Origin: Lasiosphaeria ovina
Lineage: Eukaryota; Ascomycota; Sordariomycetes; Sordariales; Lasiosphaeriaceae
Reading direction: 5' to 3'
DNA: 64,000 bases
Assembly: GCA_033439765.1 (NCBI GenBank)
Contig: JAULSN010000001.1
Location: forward strand, 7,006,001-7,070,000
Shown: positions 11,221-23,361 of the stretch, piece after piece
How positions within the stretch are numbered: position 1 is the first letter of the stretch
How the letters are laid out: the number at the start of each line of letters is the position of its first letter
Notes under the pieces: model-generated
Database searches by the model: none
Seen by the model: only the letters and a program-made list of their open reading frames with translations
Told to the model about the DNA's origin: nothing
Position numbers and translations under genes: made by a program

Positions 11221-12398
11221 TGAAAGAACAAGCCTGACTCGCTTTGCCTTTGCAATTGAGCCCACTGCGCGAGCCAGCCCGCTGTTGTGCACGCATGCAC
11301 GCACCACGACCTCGGCCTTGCACCTTCCAGTTCCATATCAGGCTAGATAACCTCACGTAACTTCTTCGCCCGCGTACGATAGAAAAAATTTGACGATAGC
11401 TGAATATTAGAGTGAATACGACGTAATTCACAAGCTTGGCGTTCGATTCCCCGTTAAGACCGTACTATAGACCACGCTATAGACTTGAAGTAGTTAATCA
11501 ATTAAGCCTCTTGAGTCGTAGGATCCAGGCACTGGGGGTTCCGAGGCCTGAGAAGTCCTGGAGCCAACCTTTTGCGCTGATTGGCCCGGAGTTAGTTAGG
11601 GTTAGGCTTCCTGCCACAGGAAGACCGGGAAGTCTAACTATTTTGTGGGTCAAACGGTAGGTATGAGTGACGGTGGGATGCCTGTGGTTTTTGCTGAATA
11701 CACAGGCTCCTAACGAAATGGATGAAACAGGTGCAGAAATAAGGAATAGCGTAGACATCTACAAACTACGTAAGCAAGTATGGTTTTGGGTGGCCGGCGC
11801 TAGAATGGTAACAAAAGAACTGCCAGCCGCCTTATTGGCGCAGAATGACGGTGGCGGTTCCCTAGCATCGCCCGGTCCAGGTTGGCTATGGTCAAGTCGC
11901 CAAGAGACCACTACCCTCCCCCCTTACACAGCGCCGCTAATCTCTAGCGACATCGACGGGAAGCTGATCCCTTCCGAGAGCCGCTCTAGGGGTCGACCGC
12001 TACTAGGCCTTCAGACTCTTATTAATAAGAGGCCTGCTTGCAAACCCCACGAAAAGATGAGCCCTCTGGGGTCTGGTCGGGAAGAAGAAGAAGAAGAAGA
12101 AGAAGAAACACCGGGGCCGCGGCAAACCCAGCTCGGCGGAGAGGTACTCGTGCAAATCACTTCTCAGAAGATAGCAGCTCAAAGCTTAGGTAGGGATCAG
12201 AGCTCGACTAGATCTACCGTGACAGCTAAGGAGAAAATAGCAAGAGAAAAGAGGGGGGAATGCGTCTTGCTCATCCCACTACGTGGTTCTCTCGGTTCAT
12301 CAACATGCCGTACCACCAATCGTTTGCCTTCTTTGGCTCTTACCTACCCTCCCTCCTCTCTGGGAAAAAAAAAAAAAAGAGCCGTCCTCTCCATGTGT
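11221..12398. other. Region without recognised gene, with GAA microsatellite
   Basis: Roughly 1.2 kb between the repeat and the Hsp70-like gene. A plus-strand frame crosses 11667-12488, but its product is low-complexity, includes the translated GAA tract and has no family resemblance, so I do not call it a gene. A run of about 13 A occurs near 12366. Confidence 0.4.
12081..12108 (+). repeat. GAA trinucleotide microsatellite
   Basis: Nine uninterrupted GAA units and one extra A, a simple sequence repeat in non-coding DNA. Confidence 0.85.
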
Positions 12399-14437
12399 CT
12401 ACCTTTGATGGGACCTTTCGAAGGTGCTCTCGTGAAGACACACGCCGCCCTGGCACAGGTCGACCCTCAGCCCCGGTTCACCGCTTGACGCGAATAGAAG
12501 GGAGAGATTTCCTCCATGCAAAATCGTGGGGTCCCAGACAAATTTCAGGTAGACGCTCTCGGCACCATTTTTCTCTTGGTACACAACCAGAGAGGATCTG
12601 AACATTTCGCGGTCCACGGCGCCGTCCGGAACATTGTGGATCAACACTTCCTGAGTCAACAATGATTGTCCCTGTTTCCGCCCCGGGCGAAGAGTTACCC
12701 CAGAGTCAGCACGGTACAGCGATGGAATGGACATAAAGTTGACAGAGGGTGAAGAGACTGATCAACGAACCTCCTGAGCCAATATAGTGCGGTTTCCCGT
12801 GTTTCCTTTCTTGATATAGTATGTGGCCGAGCAAGTGCGCCTCTTTAGGGCGAGTCGGTTCAAGGTCTGTTGCATTGCATGAATAGCGCCACCGCGGCTG
12901 ACTGCGAGCCATCTGGCGGGTCGGTGTCAGTCACTAGCAGCCCTCGAGCCTAGTAGCCAGGGGTAGATGGGCAGTAACACTTACCCCCAGTCTCCGTCCG
13001 GGAGGATGAGCTCAATTGGGCGGCCGTCCAGCACCCGCACCCGATCCTTCATCGCGTTACGGATATAGGCGTTGCGGCTGAGGCCGCCAGTCAGGACGAT
13101 ATATCGCTTCGGAAGCGCTGTCCGGTGAGTTAGTCGAGGATAGGCCGCTTCCGCGTGTCTCAAGTGAGCGTAAATAGCTCCCACGAAGTCGTTAATCAGT
13201 CCATCAAAAATACCATTGATCTCCTCACTAGTTGCCGCCTTCTTATCAGCTCAGCCGTCCAAAGGGCACAAAGTCTACAGCTCAGCTCACCTCTTGATGG
13301 GTATCGCGAAGTGCTCAGCCAGGATGTGCAAGTCCTCGCTGTCTGGCTCGCCGTGTGTGTTGATCACCCTGTCGCATTGCTTTGCTAACGCCCTCTTGTT
13401 CGCGCTGCTATAGGTATTAAGGAAGTTAGACTTTCCGCTCTGTCTGTCAAGCTGCTGTCTGACAAGTTCATCTAGACCAGCTTTCAGTGACATTCCTCCG
13501 ACGCCTTGAGAAACGGCTTGACCGCACTGAGACATGGCAGGTAGATTATCATGGAAACCACAAACGTATGACGCGATATCCTTGATTGGGCTCGCCGTCA
13601 GAAAACCAAGGGTGACGCCAGAAGAGGGCGAGTTGCTTACCACAGTCAAGCCGCCGCCATCACAAACCGTAATCAAGCTTTCCTCCTAATATGACGTTAG
13701 CCTATCTAGTCGGGGCAGATCCTAGAGGGCTTGCGGGGGGGTACGAGACGCAGTTATACCTGAAAGAAAGCCGCGTAGTTTGCGTTGTAGACGGACAGGG
13801 CAGCCGCTTCCTGCTCCGAAATGTAGTAGAACGAAACGCCCAGCCCCGGGACCAGCGAGGCGAGATCAGCCTCGGCTACAGCAGCCTTCATGCGTTCGCG
13901 GTCTTCGAGTTTCCAGCTCTCAGGAGAAGTCACGGTGCAATGGAATGCATACCCGAGAGCCTGACTTCCTTCACGAGCCAATTTTTCAAGGAGTTGCACA
14001 AACAAGGCCCTCAGGAAAGGAGCAATCATTTTAGCAGGTGGAAGCCCCGCCCAAGAAGCTTCGGCTTTCTGAGCCAGCTGGGTGACTAGGGGGCCCGTCG
14101 GCCGACACTCGTAGTGCAGCAGAGCTAGCTTGGGCCATATAATAGCCGAAGAAGTGACCCGGTCAGGGTCGAGCTCGATGTTGCCGTGCTGGCCGAGATC
14201 GAACATGGTTGGAATCCGTCTGTAGCCCCCGATTTCGACGTCCCAGGGCAGTGGGACAAAAGCTCCAGTATCATCGGGGCTAGTATAACGAAGAATGTAG
14301 GAGATGGACGAGTGACTGCGCAACCGGAGCCGGCGGGTTAACTTTGGCAAATGGAGAGAGGGTGGCAAGAGCCGCACTTACGTGGCGCCAAAGTCGATTC
14401 CGACATAGATGTTCCCGATGAAAGACGACTGAGCCAT
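12399..14437 (-). CDS. Hsp70/actin-fold ATPase-domain protein (fungal HSPA12-like type)
   Basis: Probable ATPase of the fungal Hsp70-like group, whose cellular role is generally unknown. Proposed exons on the minus strand are 14382-14437, 13760-14315, 13641-13685, 13291-13580, 12985-13227, 12771-12912 and 12399-12671; six introns of 60-99 nt keep the frame and give 534 aa. The nucleotide-binding motifs appear in order: phosphate-1 VGIDFGAT (residues 12-19, split by intron 1), phosphate-2 TVCDGGGLTVDIASY spanning introns 2 to 3, and adenosine motif YIVLTGGLSRNAYI. AVSRGGAI follows, as in related fungal proteins. There is no substrate-binding domain like that of classical Hsp70. The last intron (donor GTTCGT) and the C-terminal 40 residues are uncertain. 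One acceptor is AAG. Confidence 0.82.
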
Positions 14438-15242
14438 GGTGGCCGTAAGGGCTTGGTGAGGGTTGGGAGGACGAAGCGAAGTGCGCGCTTGGTGGTGTGA
14501 GATGGGGCTGAGGTGTTGTGCGAGGGTTGCGATGGAGAGCAGCCACGATAAGTATTTTTTTTTTTTTCCCGTCGAAAGAAGGAAGACCTAATTTTACCAA
14601 GGCTCAACCCTTGATGGAAACTGAGTGCCTGTGGCTGTGCGGCTGGCCAAGGCAGCAATAGCAGCCGGGCAAAACAAAGTGGCCGGGAGACGATGCTGGC
14701 CCAGACAACCGACATGTCAGCTTTTCTCCTGGTTGGCGCGCCAAGCGGCGGACGGCGTGAGACGTCTAGCAATCTGAGTTCATCTTCCGCCGTCGCCTAC
14801 CTTGTCACCTGCCATCCTTGTTTGAAGTGGGGACGATGGTGTTGAAGGGCTGGACGGACTGCTGACGTGGCTCAACCCTTTCCATGCATTTATCCGTTTG
14901 CTACTCTTCCCCGGGCGGTCGTGAAGCTAAGAGGGACGAAACGTGGTATGGAATGCATCGGCCCGTCGGTGTGCTGGCAAGGCAGCACGGATGGATGATA
15001 ACAAAGAATTCGCCATTGGAACTTGTGTAGGCAACACGGAGCCGTTTCCGGTTCGTTTCACCGCCGTAGTTGAAAGCACCCCAAGAATCAAAAGGACAAA
15101 GAAAGGTCGGCTGGCGTACTCTCATGCTTCCTTCGTTCTCCCCGACCAGTCCCCCCCCCCCGATCCTGATCTCTTACAGTCCATCTTCATCTTACTCTAG
15201 GTGCTGACCTACCAACGAAGAGACAAGAAAGGCAAACCCATC
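14438..15242. other. Divergent intergenic region
   Basis: About 800 bp between the Hsp70-like start and the next plus-strand gene. It contains a short T run near 14557-14568 and a C run near 15150. Reading frames across it are not protein-like. Confidence 0.4.
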
Positions 15243-16466
15243 ATGCCCGACGAAACAAGGCCTTCCACGCCTGATAACGGGGCCCTCATCATGTCTACTG
15301 AAAAACAGCCTTCCTCGCCTGACAGAGGAAGACGCGCCCCGTCCGACGATAGGGAAGCAGCCCCTGACAAAGAATTCATCGTCAAGGTTTCCTCCATAAC
15401 TCGCTTGGAGCATGTTCTTCAAATTTACGACATGGCATCTCCTCCCTACGCCTACCCGCACAACATGTTCAAGGGACCGCTCAAAGATAATGAGGAGGTA
15501 CGCCGCGAAATTCAGAATTTTCTCCACAACATCATGAAAAGCGACCGCGCATCGTCACTGGACATGAATTCGGGATGGGAGGACTTGGTCGAGTTGGTTG
15601 ATCGGCTTGCCTCTAGCACTAGACTTCGGCCGTGGGACACGCTGAGCCTCACGACCCAGGAGTCACTTGGCCGACTGTTTGCCGGGGACGCAAGGCCGTA
15701 CTACGACGCTAAGTACGCATCTGCTGCCCTTGTGCAGGCTTGGCTGTGGCACGCCCTTGACGACAACCTCTTCTCGGACCCAGACAAGTGGGCGACTCCG
15801 CAATGGAAGGCCTATGAAACCCTCTACGCCTTCTTCCGCCACCGCGCCGGGACTCTGGACAGCGCCATCACCCGGGAGGAACACGGCGAGTCCGGGGTGT
15901 ACGCCGAGAGCGAGTTTCAATCTTGGCGCATGATCACTGCTCGCATCATGGTCAACACCATCGTCGCCCAGGACACCTCTGTCCGCAGCCTAGCCGGCTG
16001 CCTGACGGACAGGCCCGCCGTCCAGCACACCTCTGTTGACCGCCTGGCCGACCGCCTGATGGGCAAGCTCGCCGAGATCATTGACGAGGCCAAGAAGCCC
16101 CTAAGCAGGTACGAAGATGCGGTCCGGCGCACAGCCCGCTTTGCTGTGTCCGTCGATCTCCAAATTGTCCAGTCACGGTACCATGTCATGATCGCTTGGC
16201 GCTTCCCCAGCGTGGCGAACGCAGCTGCTATGAAGGGCCACCCCTTCCGCGAATCCCGTGTCCTCAAGAACTATGACGACGTTTTTCAAAGCGAGGGCGG
16301 CCCCATTGACTTCGTCGTGAGTCCTGGCATCTTTATGTCAGGTGATACAAGAACTCGGTTCTACGAGGGAATGTGGATGTATCCTATCCGAGTAGCCGTC
16401 AGCGGAGCCCTCGACGACCACGGGGCGGATTTCAGATCGGTCATGATGAATTTGACAGGCTCGTGA
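15243..16466 (+). CDS. Unrecognised 407-aa protein
   Basis: An uninterrupted frame from the first ATG at 15243 gives 407 aa; the frame stays open upstream to 15201 but has no earlier ATG there. I do not recognise the family. The first 50 residues are polar and Pro/Ser/Asp-rich, with a repeated pattern of Pro-Ser-(Thr/Ser)-Pro-Asp, and look disordered. From about residue 55 the chain looks globular and helical, with many Trp/Tyr residues (for example QAWLWHALDDNLF). No signal peptide or membrane segment is evident. Proteins of this size and pattern are common as uncharacterised genes in Sordariomycetes, but I cannot assign a function. Codon use looks coding throughout and the gene appears intact. 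Confidence 0.65.
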   Translation: MPDETRPSTPDNGALIMSTEKQPSSPDRGRRAPSDDREAAPDKEFIVKVSSITRLEHVLQIYDMASPPYAYPHNMFKGPLKDNEEVRREIQNFLHNIMKSDRASSLDMNSGWEDLVELVDRLASSTRLRPWDTLSLTTQESLGRLFAGDARPYYDAKYASAALVQAWLWHALDDNLFSDPDKWATPQWKAYETLYAFFRHRAGTLDSAITREEHGESGVYAESEFQSWRMITARIMVNTIVAQDTSVRSLAGCLTDRPAVQHTSVDRLADRLMGKLAEIIDEAKKPLSRYEDAVRRTARFAVSVDLQIVQSRYHVMIAWRFPSVANAAAMKGHPFRESRVLKNYDDVFQSEGGPIDFVVSPGIFMSGDTRTRFYEGMWMYPIRVAVSGALDDHGADFRSVMMNLTGS

Positions 16467-19400
16467 GCAGCTGACACCTAAACCAAGGGCAAGGATATGG
16501 GGTAGTACGTGACGGGGTCGGGTCGTTTTCCTTTGGAATCTGTTGAGAAGTAGGGGGAGTTTTTTTTTCCTTCCTAAATTCACTGTATGCTTTACTTCTC
16601 GGGCGCACAAGATAATTGTGCCCTCGTCAACACAAAAGAGACCCAATACCAAGATGAGAGAGCGCCAGATTCGTCCACCTCATCCGTGAGCCATTCTCTC
16701 TAATGACCAAGCGACTCAAAACCCTGATAGCGAGCTCCCTCACCCCCGTTTGCGGCCCTGAGAAAGCGCGCTGCCATCAGCCGCAAGTCATTCGTCTCAG
16801 CTTCTCCCCGTTAGAGGGTTTCTCCCTCCCCTCTCTCGGGCTCGCCGCTACACCGCTCTCTTAAAAGGAGGGATGGTATGTGAGACGCAATGCGACGGCC
16901 CGAGGAGGAGGCAGAAGCCATGCCAGCGGGGCGCGTGGACGGCGGTTGGTCCTTTGCGTGCTCTGGCGTTTGTGTTTGGCCTTGCAGATGAGTCTTTCGT
17001 TTGTCCATCAGCTGCCAGCCGGCGGCGCAGGGCTCCGCATCCGGGGAAACATGGTGGATTCTACTGGTCTCGTCTGGTATACCCCCACTTGGGCAAGACA
17101 CGACCGCCGTTTTGTCCCGAAAGGCGCACATGTCCCGCACAGGGGCCCTCGCGTCACTGGTGAGTCGCCGTGCCTGCCGTGCCTTGCACAAGGTTGTTTA
17201 CGAGGCGCCAAAGCCTAATGGGGGGGGCACCGGCATTTGGCATTATTTTTTCTTATCCTTGAAAAGACCGAATCCGGCAGAAGTACTCAGTCTTCCACCT
17301 GTATCGTCGGCAAGATGTCTAGGACTGACTAGGGCTTGTGTTGGGCTAGGTATTGTTCCCCTCTCAAAGAGCCCCGCCGTCCCACACAGCTTTTGCCGCA
17401 TGCGGCCGGCCAATCCGAGAGCACCTCGCAGAGGCGACAACGCAAAAACTTGCTCTGAACCCGCGTCTGGGCTGGGAATCCACAGCAGGATGCATCTCTC
17501 ATCCCCGTGCGCCCCGGCACTGCCGCTAGCCAGCTCATCCAAGGCATTCTCCCGCAGCTGATCCACCCAACCCAAACGAAACCTCCCTTTGGCAGCAACC
17601 TATAGACTAACGCGGAAAAAAAATCTGAGCCAGCAAAGAGGCCCCATCCCAGAGCAGCAGCCAGGGGGGCTAACGACTTGCTCCTTCCACTGCCATCAGG
17701 GGCTGCCTAGAGCGAAAGTGCAGCCTCGAAAACGACTGGAACTGGTCACCAGCCAAGACCCAGCATATCACATCTCCCAGACAGACCCACCTCGACAGAC
17801 CGAAGCAGCCCAGAGCAGCCAGCGGAAATGCCCTTCCCCACCACGCTCCATGGTTGGGAGAGGGGGAGCCGCAGCGCAAACGTCTCTCTCCTCCACCCAC
17901 ACTTTCTCCTCTGACTCCCAACCACCACAAATGACGCCCCCCCCCAGGTCTCTCTCCACGCGGACCGCCGTCCTAGATGACGATGCGGACACCGTCACGG
18001 CCATCGTTGTGTGGCACAAGCACATGGTCCCCTAGACACCCCCTCTCCGCTCGGCGGTAGGAGACAGAGGTTTCCTCGCCTTCCTCGACGGCGGCACCTG
18101 GCGCGCACGCAGCCCGTACCTGACTCAGACGGCGACCGCGCGCTTTGCTCCGGCCGCCACATACCCCCCTGCAGCATCACCTCGCTGTCGCTCCTGGGAT
18201 AGCCTCCCTCCACTAGGGGGGGGGGGGGGGGGTCTCGTAGAGCTCAATTACCGACTAGCCCCTGCTCCCGCTGTCCGTGAAGTACACGGTGGGCTGGGGA
18301 AGAGATGCTGTGAGAGTCACGGCATGGGACTACAAGATCTTGGTCAAGGGTCCAGCGGGGAGGCTAGCTCTACACTTGGAAGGACATTGCAGCGCCTGTC
18401 GAGGCCATTCGAGGTGAAGGCCAGCCATGGAGGTGACAGTGTCACCCACACCTAGCGGAACCTAACAAGTTACGTGACGATCTGCAGTGCTGTAGCCAGC
18501 TGGATGCCTACGGCAGTGAGATTGTGTAAGCTGCTGGGCCTTGGGGTGGTAGCACGTTTTGCTAGGCGTCTGATGAAAGGCTCTAGGTCTCGTTCCGCCA
18601 GCACACGACTTTGCACAATGTTCGGTGGGCTGTAGAAAGACTAGTCGAGAGTGAACTCCCACTATAGTTGATACATCAGGCCTAACTTGGCTGTGTGGGC
18701 TTGAAGACTACCACGACCAGATGCTTTTCGGAACCTGAGTCCAGTCGGCCGCATCGAAGCCGACAAAGATATTCCTCCTCGCCATGGCGCCCGTATCCTT
18801 GGACCACTCACTCGCCGAAACCTGCCTCGTCGCACGTCGTCTCCAGCTCGTCGTCGAGGCCGGGCAACCTCAGAAGGGCAGGCGCGGCCACCGTATCAGC
18901 CTGAACGGCATTGCCGCGCCCGCGAGCTCGCCGGTTCCATCCGCCGTCCTTAAGCCGATTTTTTTCGGCGACCTCGCGGGACTAGGGGATTCATTATCTT
19001 GCGGATGTGGAAGCACGCCACCATGTGCCTGAGCAGGAGGTCATAGCCAGCACGAACCAGAACACCATCGACAGCAGCGTATCAGGCCTTTCTACAACGA
19101 TACCCATACTCCAATAGAGCGCGCTGCTAAGAAGTTGAGTAGCTGGGGCGATGCATCAGACGGACTGGCTCCCTACCGATGGAGAAGACGCTTGAATCTG
19201 TGAGGGATAGGGCTCTCCTTGGAAACACCCAGTTCACGACCCTAAAATCGACACCATGAATTTCCCTTTCCTTCTTCGGAACTGAGCGGTTGCCGCCTTG
19301 GCCTGAGCCAGACTAAGCCAGGCTGAGCGAGGGGGTTGCAGTTCTGGGCTGCCTCGGCTACAGTTGCCACGGGTCTAAAATGGTGGTGGAGATACGAGGG

Positions 19401-19743
19401 CCCAGTTTTAGGACCGCTACCACCACCACCTAGCCACGTTTTCCTTCACTCCAACTAAAGGAGAAGAAAAAACCTGCAATTTTAATAAGTCGATAAATCA
19501 TGTATATTATGTTCAGGTTTTTAAGTGTGGCTCTCCAGCTTTTCCAGCGTCTAAAGCGGTTACATTATGAGTATATATTCATGTGATTGATGCTAAAGAG
19601 TAGCTTATATTCTGGAAAGTGGGCAAGTTAAGGCCTAAATCTGGGACCGCGGTTAGAAACTGCTGAGGTGACAGTGCCCTAATGGCCCGACTCATGGACC
19701 ACGGTCCCGAATTTTGGCCCATAATATACTAGTACACGCCCTG
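16467..19743. other. 3.3-kb stretch without a recognised gene
   Basis: Follows the 407-aa gene. 16800-18240 is GC-rich with long overlapping open frames on both strands, which is expected from base composition alone; none has a motif I recognise. A run of 17 G lies at 18216-18232. An 82-codon plus-strand frame at 18784-19032 starts with ATG and contains a helical stretch (LVARRLQLVVEAGQ), but I cannot support it as a gene. From 19250 on the sequence changes to AT-rich repeat-like DNA. Confidence 0.4.
18216..18232 (+). repeat. Poly-G run
   Basis: Seventeen consecutive G residues on the plus strand. The length may be unreliable in sequencing. Confidence 0.8.
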
Positions 19744-19830
19744 GGATGGTATATGATATCCTAGCTCGGAATTTAGGATGGTACATGGTACCCCAGCTCC
19801 GCATTTGGGATGGTACATGATATACTAGCA
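19744..19830 (+). repeat. 32-bp tandem repeat, about 2.7 copies
   Basis: Units start with GGATGGTA at 19744, 19776 and 19808. The period is 32 bp and the third unit is partial. Differences between units are mostly C/T or A/G changes. A separate 15-bp block ATATACTAGTACACG flanks the array at about 19723 and 19871. Confidence 0.75.
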
Positions 19831-21029
19831 CTGATGATATGTCCCGCAGTATACCAGTATATGATAGGATGTCTTAGAATATACTAGTACACGTGTACTG
19901 TATGTCACACGCCGAACGTCCCTGACTCCTTGATTGGCGCTACGGCTACCGAATCTTGTGGTTTAGCCCTACGAACCTTAATCTGCGCTAATTGAGCAGG
20001 AAGGTTCCGTATCGAGCCGTGATGGCTAGGAAGGTTACGCTAGTCAGCGCCCACGATTATCATTCGGAATTACAGAGAACTTTGGTCCCCAGGGGGACCT
20101 TAGTATTTAGAATAGCTCAGACCCAGATTGTATCTCGAAGGACAAGGACATTCGAGGCCATAGTTAATTATTATGTTGAGAATAGATTTTTTTCAACGCC
20201 CACAGGGCCACATTTTGTTCCAAGCCGCACTTACAAGCTCCCTGTGACTGCCCCTTATCATACTGCAGGCTCTCTAGGCTGGCAGAGCTTGAACCACAGA
20301 GCTGTACGAATTACCTCCAGACAGTCTATTTATGGATATTACTATTATGCCCACGATGAAATAGGGAATCTCTTGGTTCCTCACGCAGGTTATTAATACA
20401 CTGTTAAATTTGTGCTCAGATTGCTCTGTCTTAACCCCTTCCGAATGCAGGCCGTAGCATCCACCTGTCTAGAAGTCTCGGTTTCAGCTAGTATCCCTCC
20501 GTCTCATGCTTGGCGATGTCCCCTTTTTACGATTTATGAAGCAGGTGTTAGAAACACTGCAGTCTGGAAAACTGTGGGCTTAAAGGCTTTAATTGCTTCT
20601 GTTCTGGTATTTCTGGCTTACAGCCAGACCCCTTTCTTTTATAAACCTTTCTGTAGGATTCGACCTTTGTTAATACCTATGGCTCAGGCTCACTGGCGTT
20701 TAAGAAGTGCCAAGTATCCAGTTAACACTAGGTTCAGGGGCTTATGGGCCCCTGAATCTGACACTTTATGATTAGCTGTCCCGGGGCCTGTGGACGTCCT
20801 GTATTAGGGTTAGGGTTTGTAAACCCAACAGTAGTCCTATATCTGGGACCTCTTATCTTAGCACCTTTTTGCGGAGGTGGCCCAAAATCGGTCCCTATGT
20901 CGCCGCGTAAACTTGCCAATTTTCATGGCAGGGTGAGCAATAGTGAACCGAAGCTGAGCCGGGGGGTGAAGCGAGCCTGATTTTGGGCTAACCATTTTAG
21001 GCGGGGCCCACTTATTTTCCGTAGCAGAC
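19831..21029. other. AT-rich repeat-like region
   Basis: No gene recognised. Two plus-strand open stretches (19992-20396 and 20412-20771) have no nearby ATG start and no family resemblance. Two TTAGGG units stand at 20804-20815. Bases 20930-21029 resemble 54260-54390. Confidence 0.4.
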
Positions 21030-21337
21030 TACCTGTATAGTCACACCCGACACTTTTTTCTGGCCGAGTCCGTATTAGTCGCAGATCCTGAGCAAGGGGT
21101 GAGCCGCACTGAGGGCCGCCTGAGCCGAGGTGAGTCCAAGGAATTTGCCCCGGCTATAGTTGCCGTGACCATAAATGGGGTGGTGTGGGTGTGGTTGCAA
21201 GGACGATCCTGGCACCCAGTTCTGGGACACCGGTCCACTGCACGCAACGGTCAATTTCCCTCGCCACGGAACTACCGTTTTCTCTTTTCCATCCGAGCAA
21301 TCACCGTTGGCGGGTCAATTGAAACCTCGAATTGTAT
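21030..21337 (+). repeat. Dispersed repeat, copy B
   Basis: Second copy of the repeat at 10925-11220, with the same order of blocks and the same end at CGAATTGTAT. It contains an extra stretch near 21107-21120 (ACTGAGGGCCGC) that copy A lacks. The sequence immediately before it (20930-21029, with GCTGAGCCGGGG and GGGCTAACCATT) has a RIP-like relative at 54260-54390, so the full element is probably longer than the part shared with copy A. Confidence 0.75.
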
Positions 21338-23361
21338 ACTCTCTATCAAATAATCTAGTACAGGCACTGCTTTACAAAGGCAAACGAACCAGGATAGTGT
21401 TATCACTAGGAATGGAGTGGGAAGAGACGTTTCAAGTGGCTATGACTTTGTGAGCCAACAAAGAAGAGTGCTGGAGGAATAGAACGGTAGATTGACCGTC
21501 GGGGGACTTACGCAGCTGAGGTGGTAGTGTTCCAGGCATATCTGGCTCGATATGTCGCCTTTCATGTCTTAAAGCATACTTATGTCCAAATTAGCAGACT
21601 CCTCCTGCAACGCCCGTCCGCCGTTGGATTCAACACCAGCAATCAAGCTCTTGAAAGACAGGGCCTATTGGGCCCAGCAAGGAAAAGGTCAATGATGGAA
21701 GTGGTGCAAAGTCACTGTCATTCACTAATACAACGAAGTTAGGCCAAAGGAGCTGTAAGTGAGGCTATGCGCGTTCAATTGTGCTATCTATGCCTTGACT
21801 GCTTCTGTTATAGTGTTGGCGGCTGCGCGGCAGGTGCGCGGGTAGTTAGCTAAAGCTCGGAGCACTATGGAGCAACTGCCAACAGGTGGCGCGCATCCTA
21901 ATAACTGCGCTATCTAATATGGTATTTGCCGGAAACATTATCAAAATGTGTGGTCAAGTTTAGAAGGAGAAAAGAAGCGATTAATTACTATCAATCCGCT
22001 TCCGTCCCATCTTAGAAGCACCTATAACTCTCTTAAAGTTGGACAGGCCCAGAAGAGCCGCAAGAGGAAAACAGGTCCGAGATATTCCCTAATAGTTCCT
22101 TTAGCAAAATAACTTTCTTTAGTTATTTAACAAAAGGCTAAAGTCGCCGGTATACTTCTCGCGGCCTCTGCGGAAACGCCTTCGCGTCAACGATATCGAG
22201 CATCTCGAACTGAGAATACCGTATTAGGGCCAGATCTAGCGATACTAGTCCGGTAAAAAAAAAGAAGTCGCAGGCGAAATCGATAGGAAACATGCGTTCT
22301 CTTCCCTTTGGTTGGAATGCAAATATTTCTAAGCCCACCCCAAAAATGAAGCCTGAGACATTTCTGACCTAGAACAGGGCCCGCTCCCTCGCAAGGGGCA
22401 AATTCCGAGCTGGGCCAAGAATGGGCACATTTAGTAACGTATATAGTAGTTCGTTATATAATATAGCAAAAAGTCTAGCCGATCAATCCAGCGGGTAGGG
22501 CTACTGTAGCGGCAGTCTATTGCAACTATATTTAGGACCAGAACACGGCCTTGAGTATTAGAAATGTAGTGGTATACGAGCCCAGTTCTAGGCCGCTGTC
22601 TTCGACTTGTTATTTAGAAAACCACCGTTAGGGACCCAGTTCTCGTCCCATGCGCCAAATTTTAGTCACTAAAAACCCTGAAGCGGGGTTTGTCTAAGGA
22701 CCACTGGTTTGTCGCCGAAGGTTGCGGTTTGCAAACTTGACTAATCGTCTTCGTAGCTTCTTGGGTTTGTGAACCTATCCTAGCCAAGTTACACCCGGGA
22801 AAAAAGAAATTTTAGGTTAGAATTAACATCTATAGAAAATTAGTCGAGCCGCCCAAGAAGGCAGCGCCTGCTAACAGATTCAAATTGACATCGTCGGGAT
22901 TGTCTTTCTCGCCACTTCGTTTCACGGCAGTAATACCGCCCAGCATGCACGGTAACAAGTCACTATTACCAAGAACGGCGTATTAAAAACTAGGTCCGAA
23001 ACATGCTATTATCTAGCTCCATTTGGTTAACCAGTATTTTATAAGTCAGGCAATGGCCTAAAACTGGGCAGCCTTTAATTTTTATTTATTCCACCTCTGC
23101 TCTCACCTAAACCTTGTGGTCCATATTCTTCATACCCATACAAGCGTGAGGCCGGTAAAGTATATCTCAATATGCGTGATTTAACATAAGCCGAGTATAG
23201 AATTATCGAACATGCATCTGCTTGGGCTCTCTCAACCCGTAATCAGAAGTTGAGTTTATTCGACGAATCTCCTAATTTCCGTCACATTTATATATACCTC
23301 CTACAGAAAGAATTCTATTCTGAATTTGAATTTAACTCTGGATTTGAACTTTTAACATATT
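21338..23361. other. AT-rich region without recognised gene
   Basis: About 2 kb with short frames only. Around 22575-22600 the block TACGAGCCCAGTTCTAGGCCGCT resembles TACGAGGGCCCAGTTTTAGGACCGCT at about 19395-19420, suggesting another old short repeat family. Confidence 0.35.

Noticed and set aside
11667..12488. A 273-codon plus-strand frame with a Glu-rich stretch
   Set aside because: The Glu run is the translated GAA microsatellite, the rest has no protein-like pattern, and the frame overlaps the 3' end of the Hsp70-like gene on the other strand.
17001..18035. Several long overlapping frames in GC-rich DNA at 17.0-18.0 kb
   Set aside because: Open on several frames at once because few AT-rich stops occur; no motif, low-complexity products and no splice logic.
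19992..20771. Two open stretches (134 and 119 codons) on the plus strand
   Set aside because: Neither begins with ATG, no family resemblance, and they lie in repeat-like DNA.
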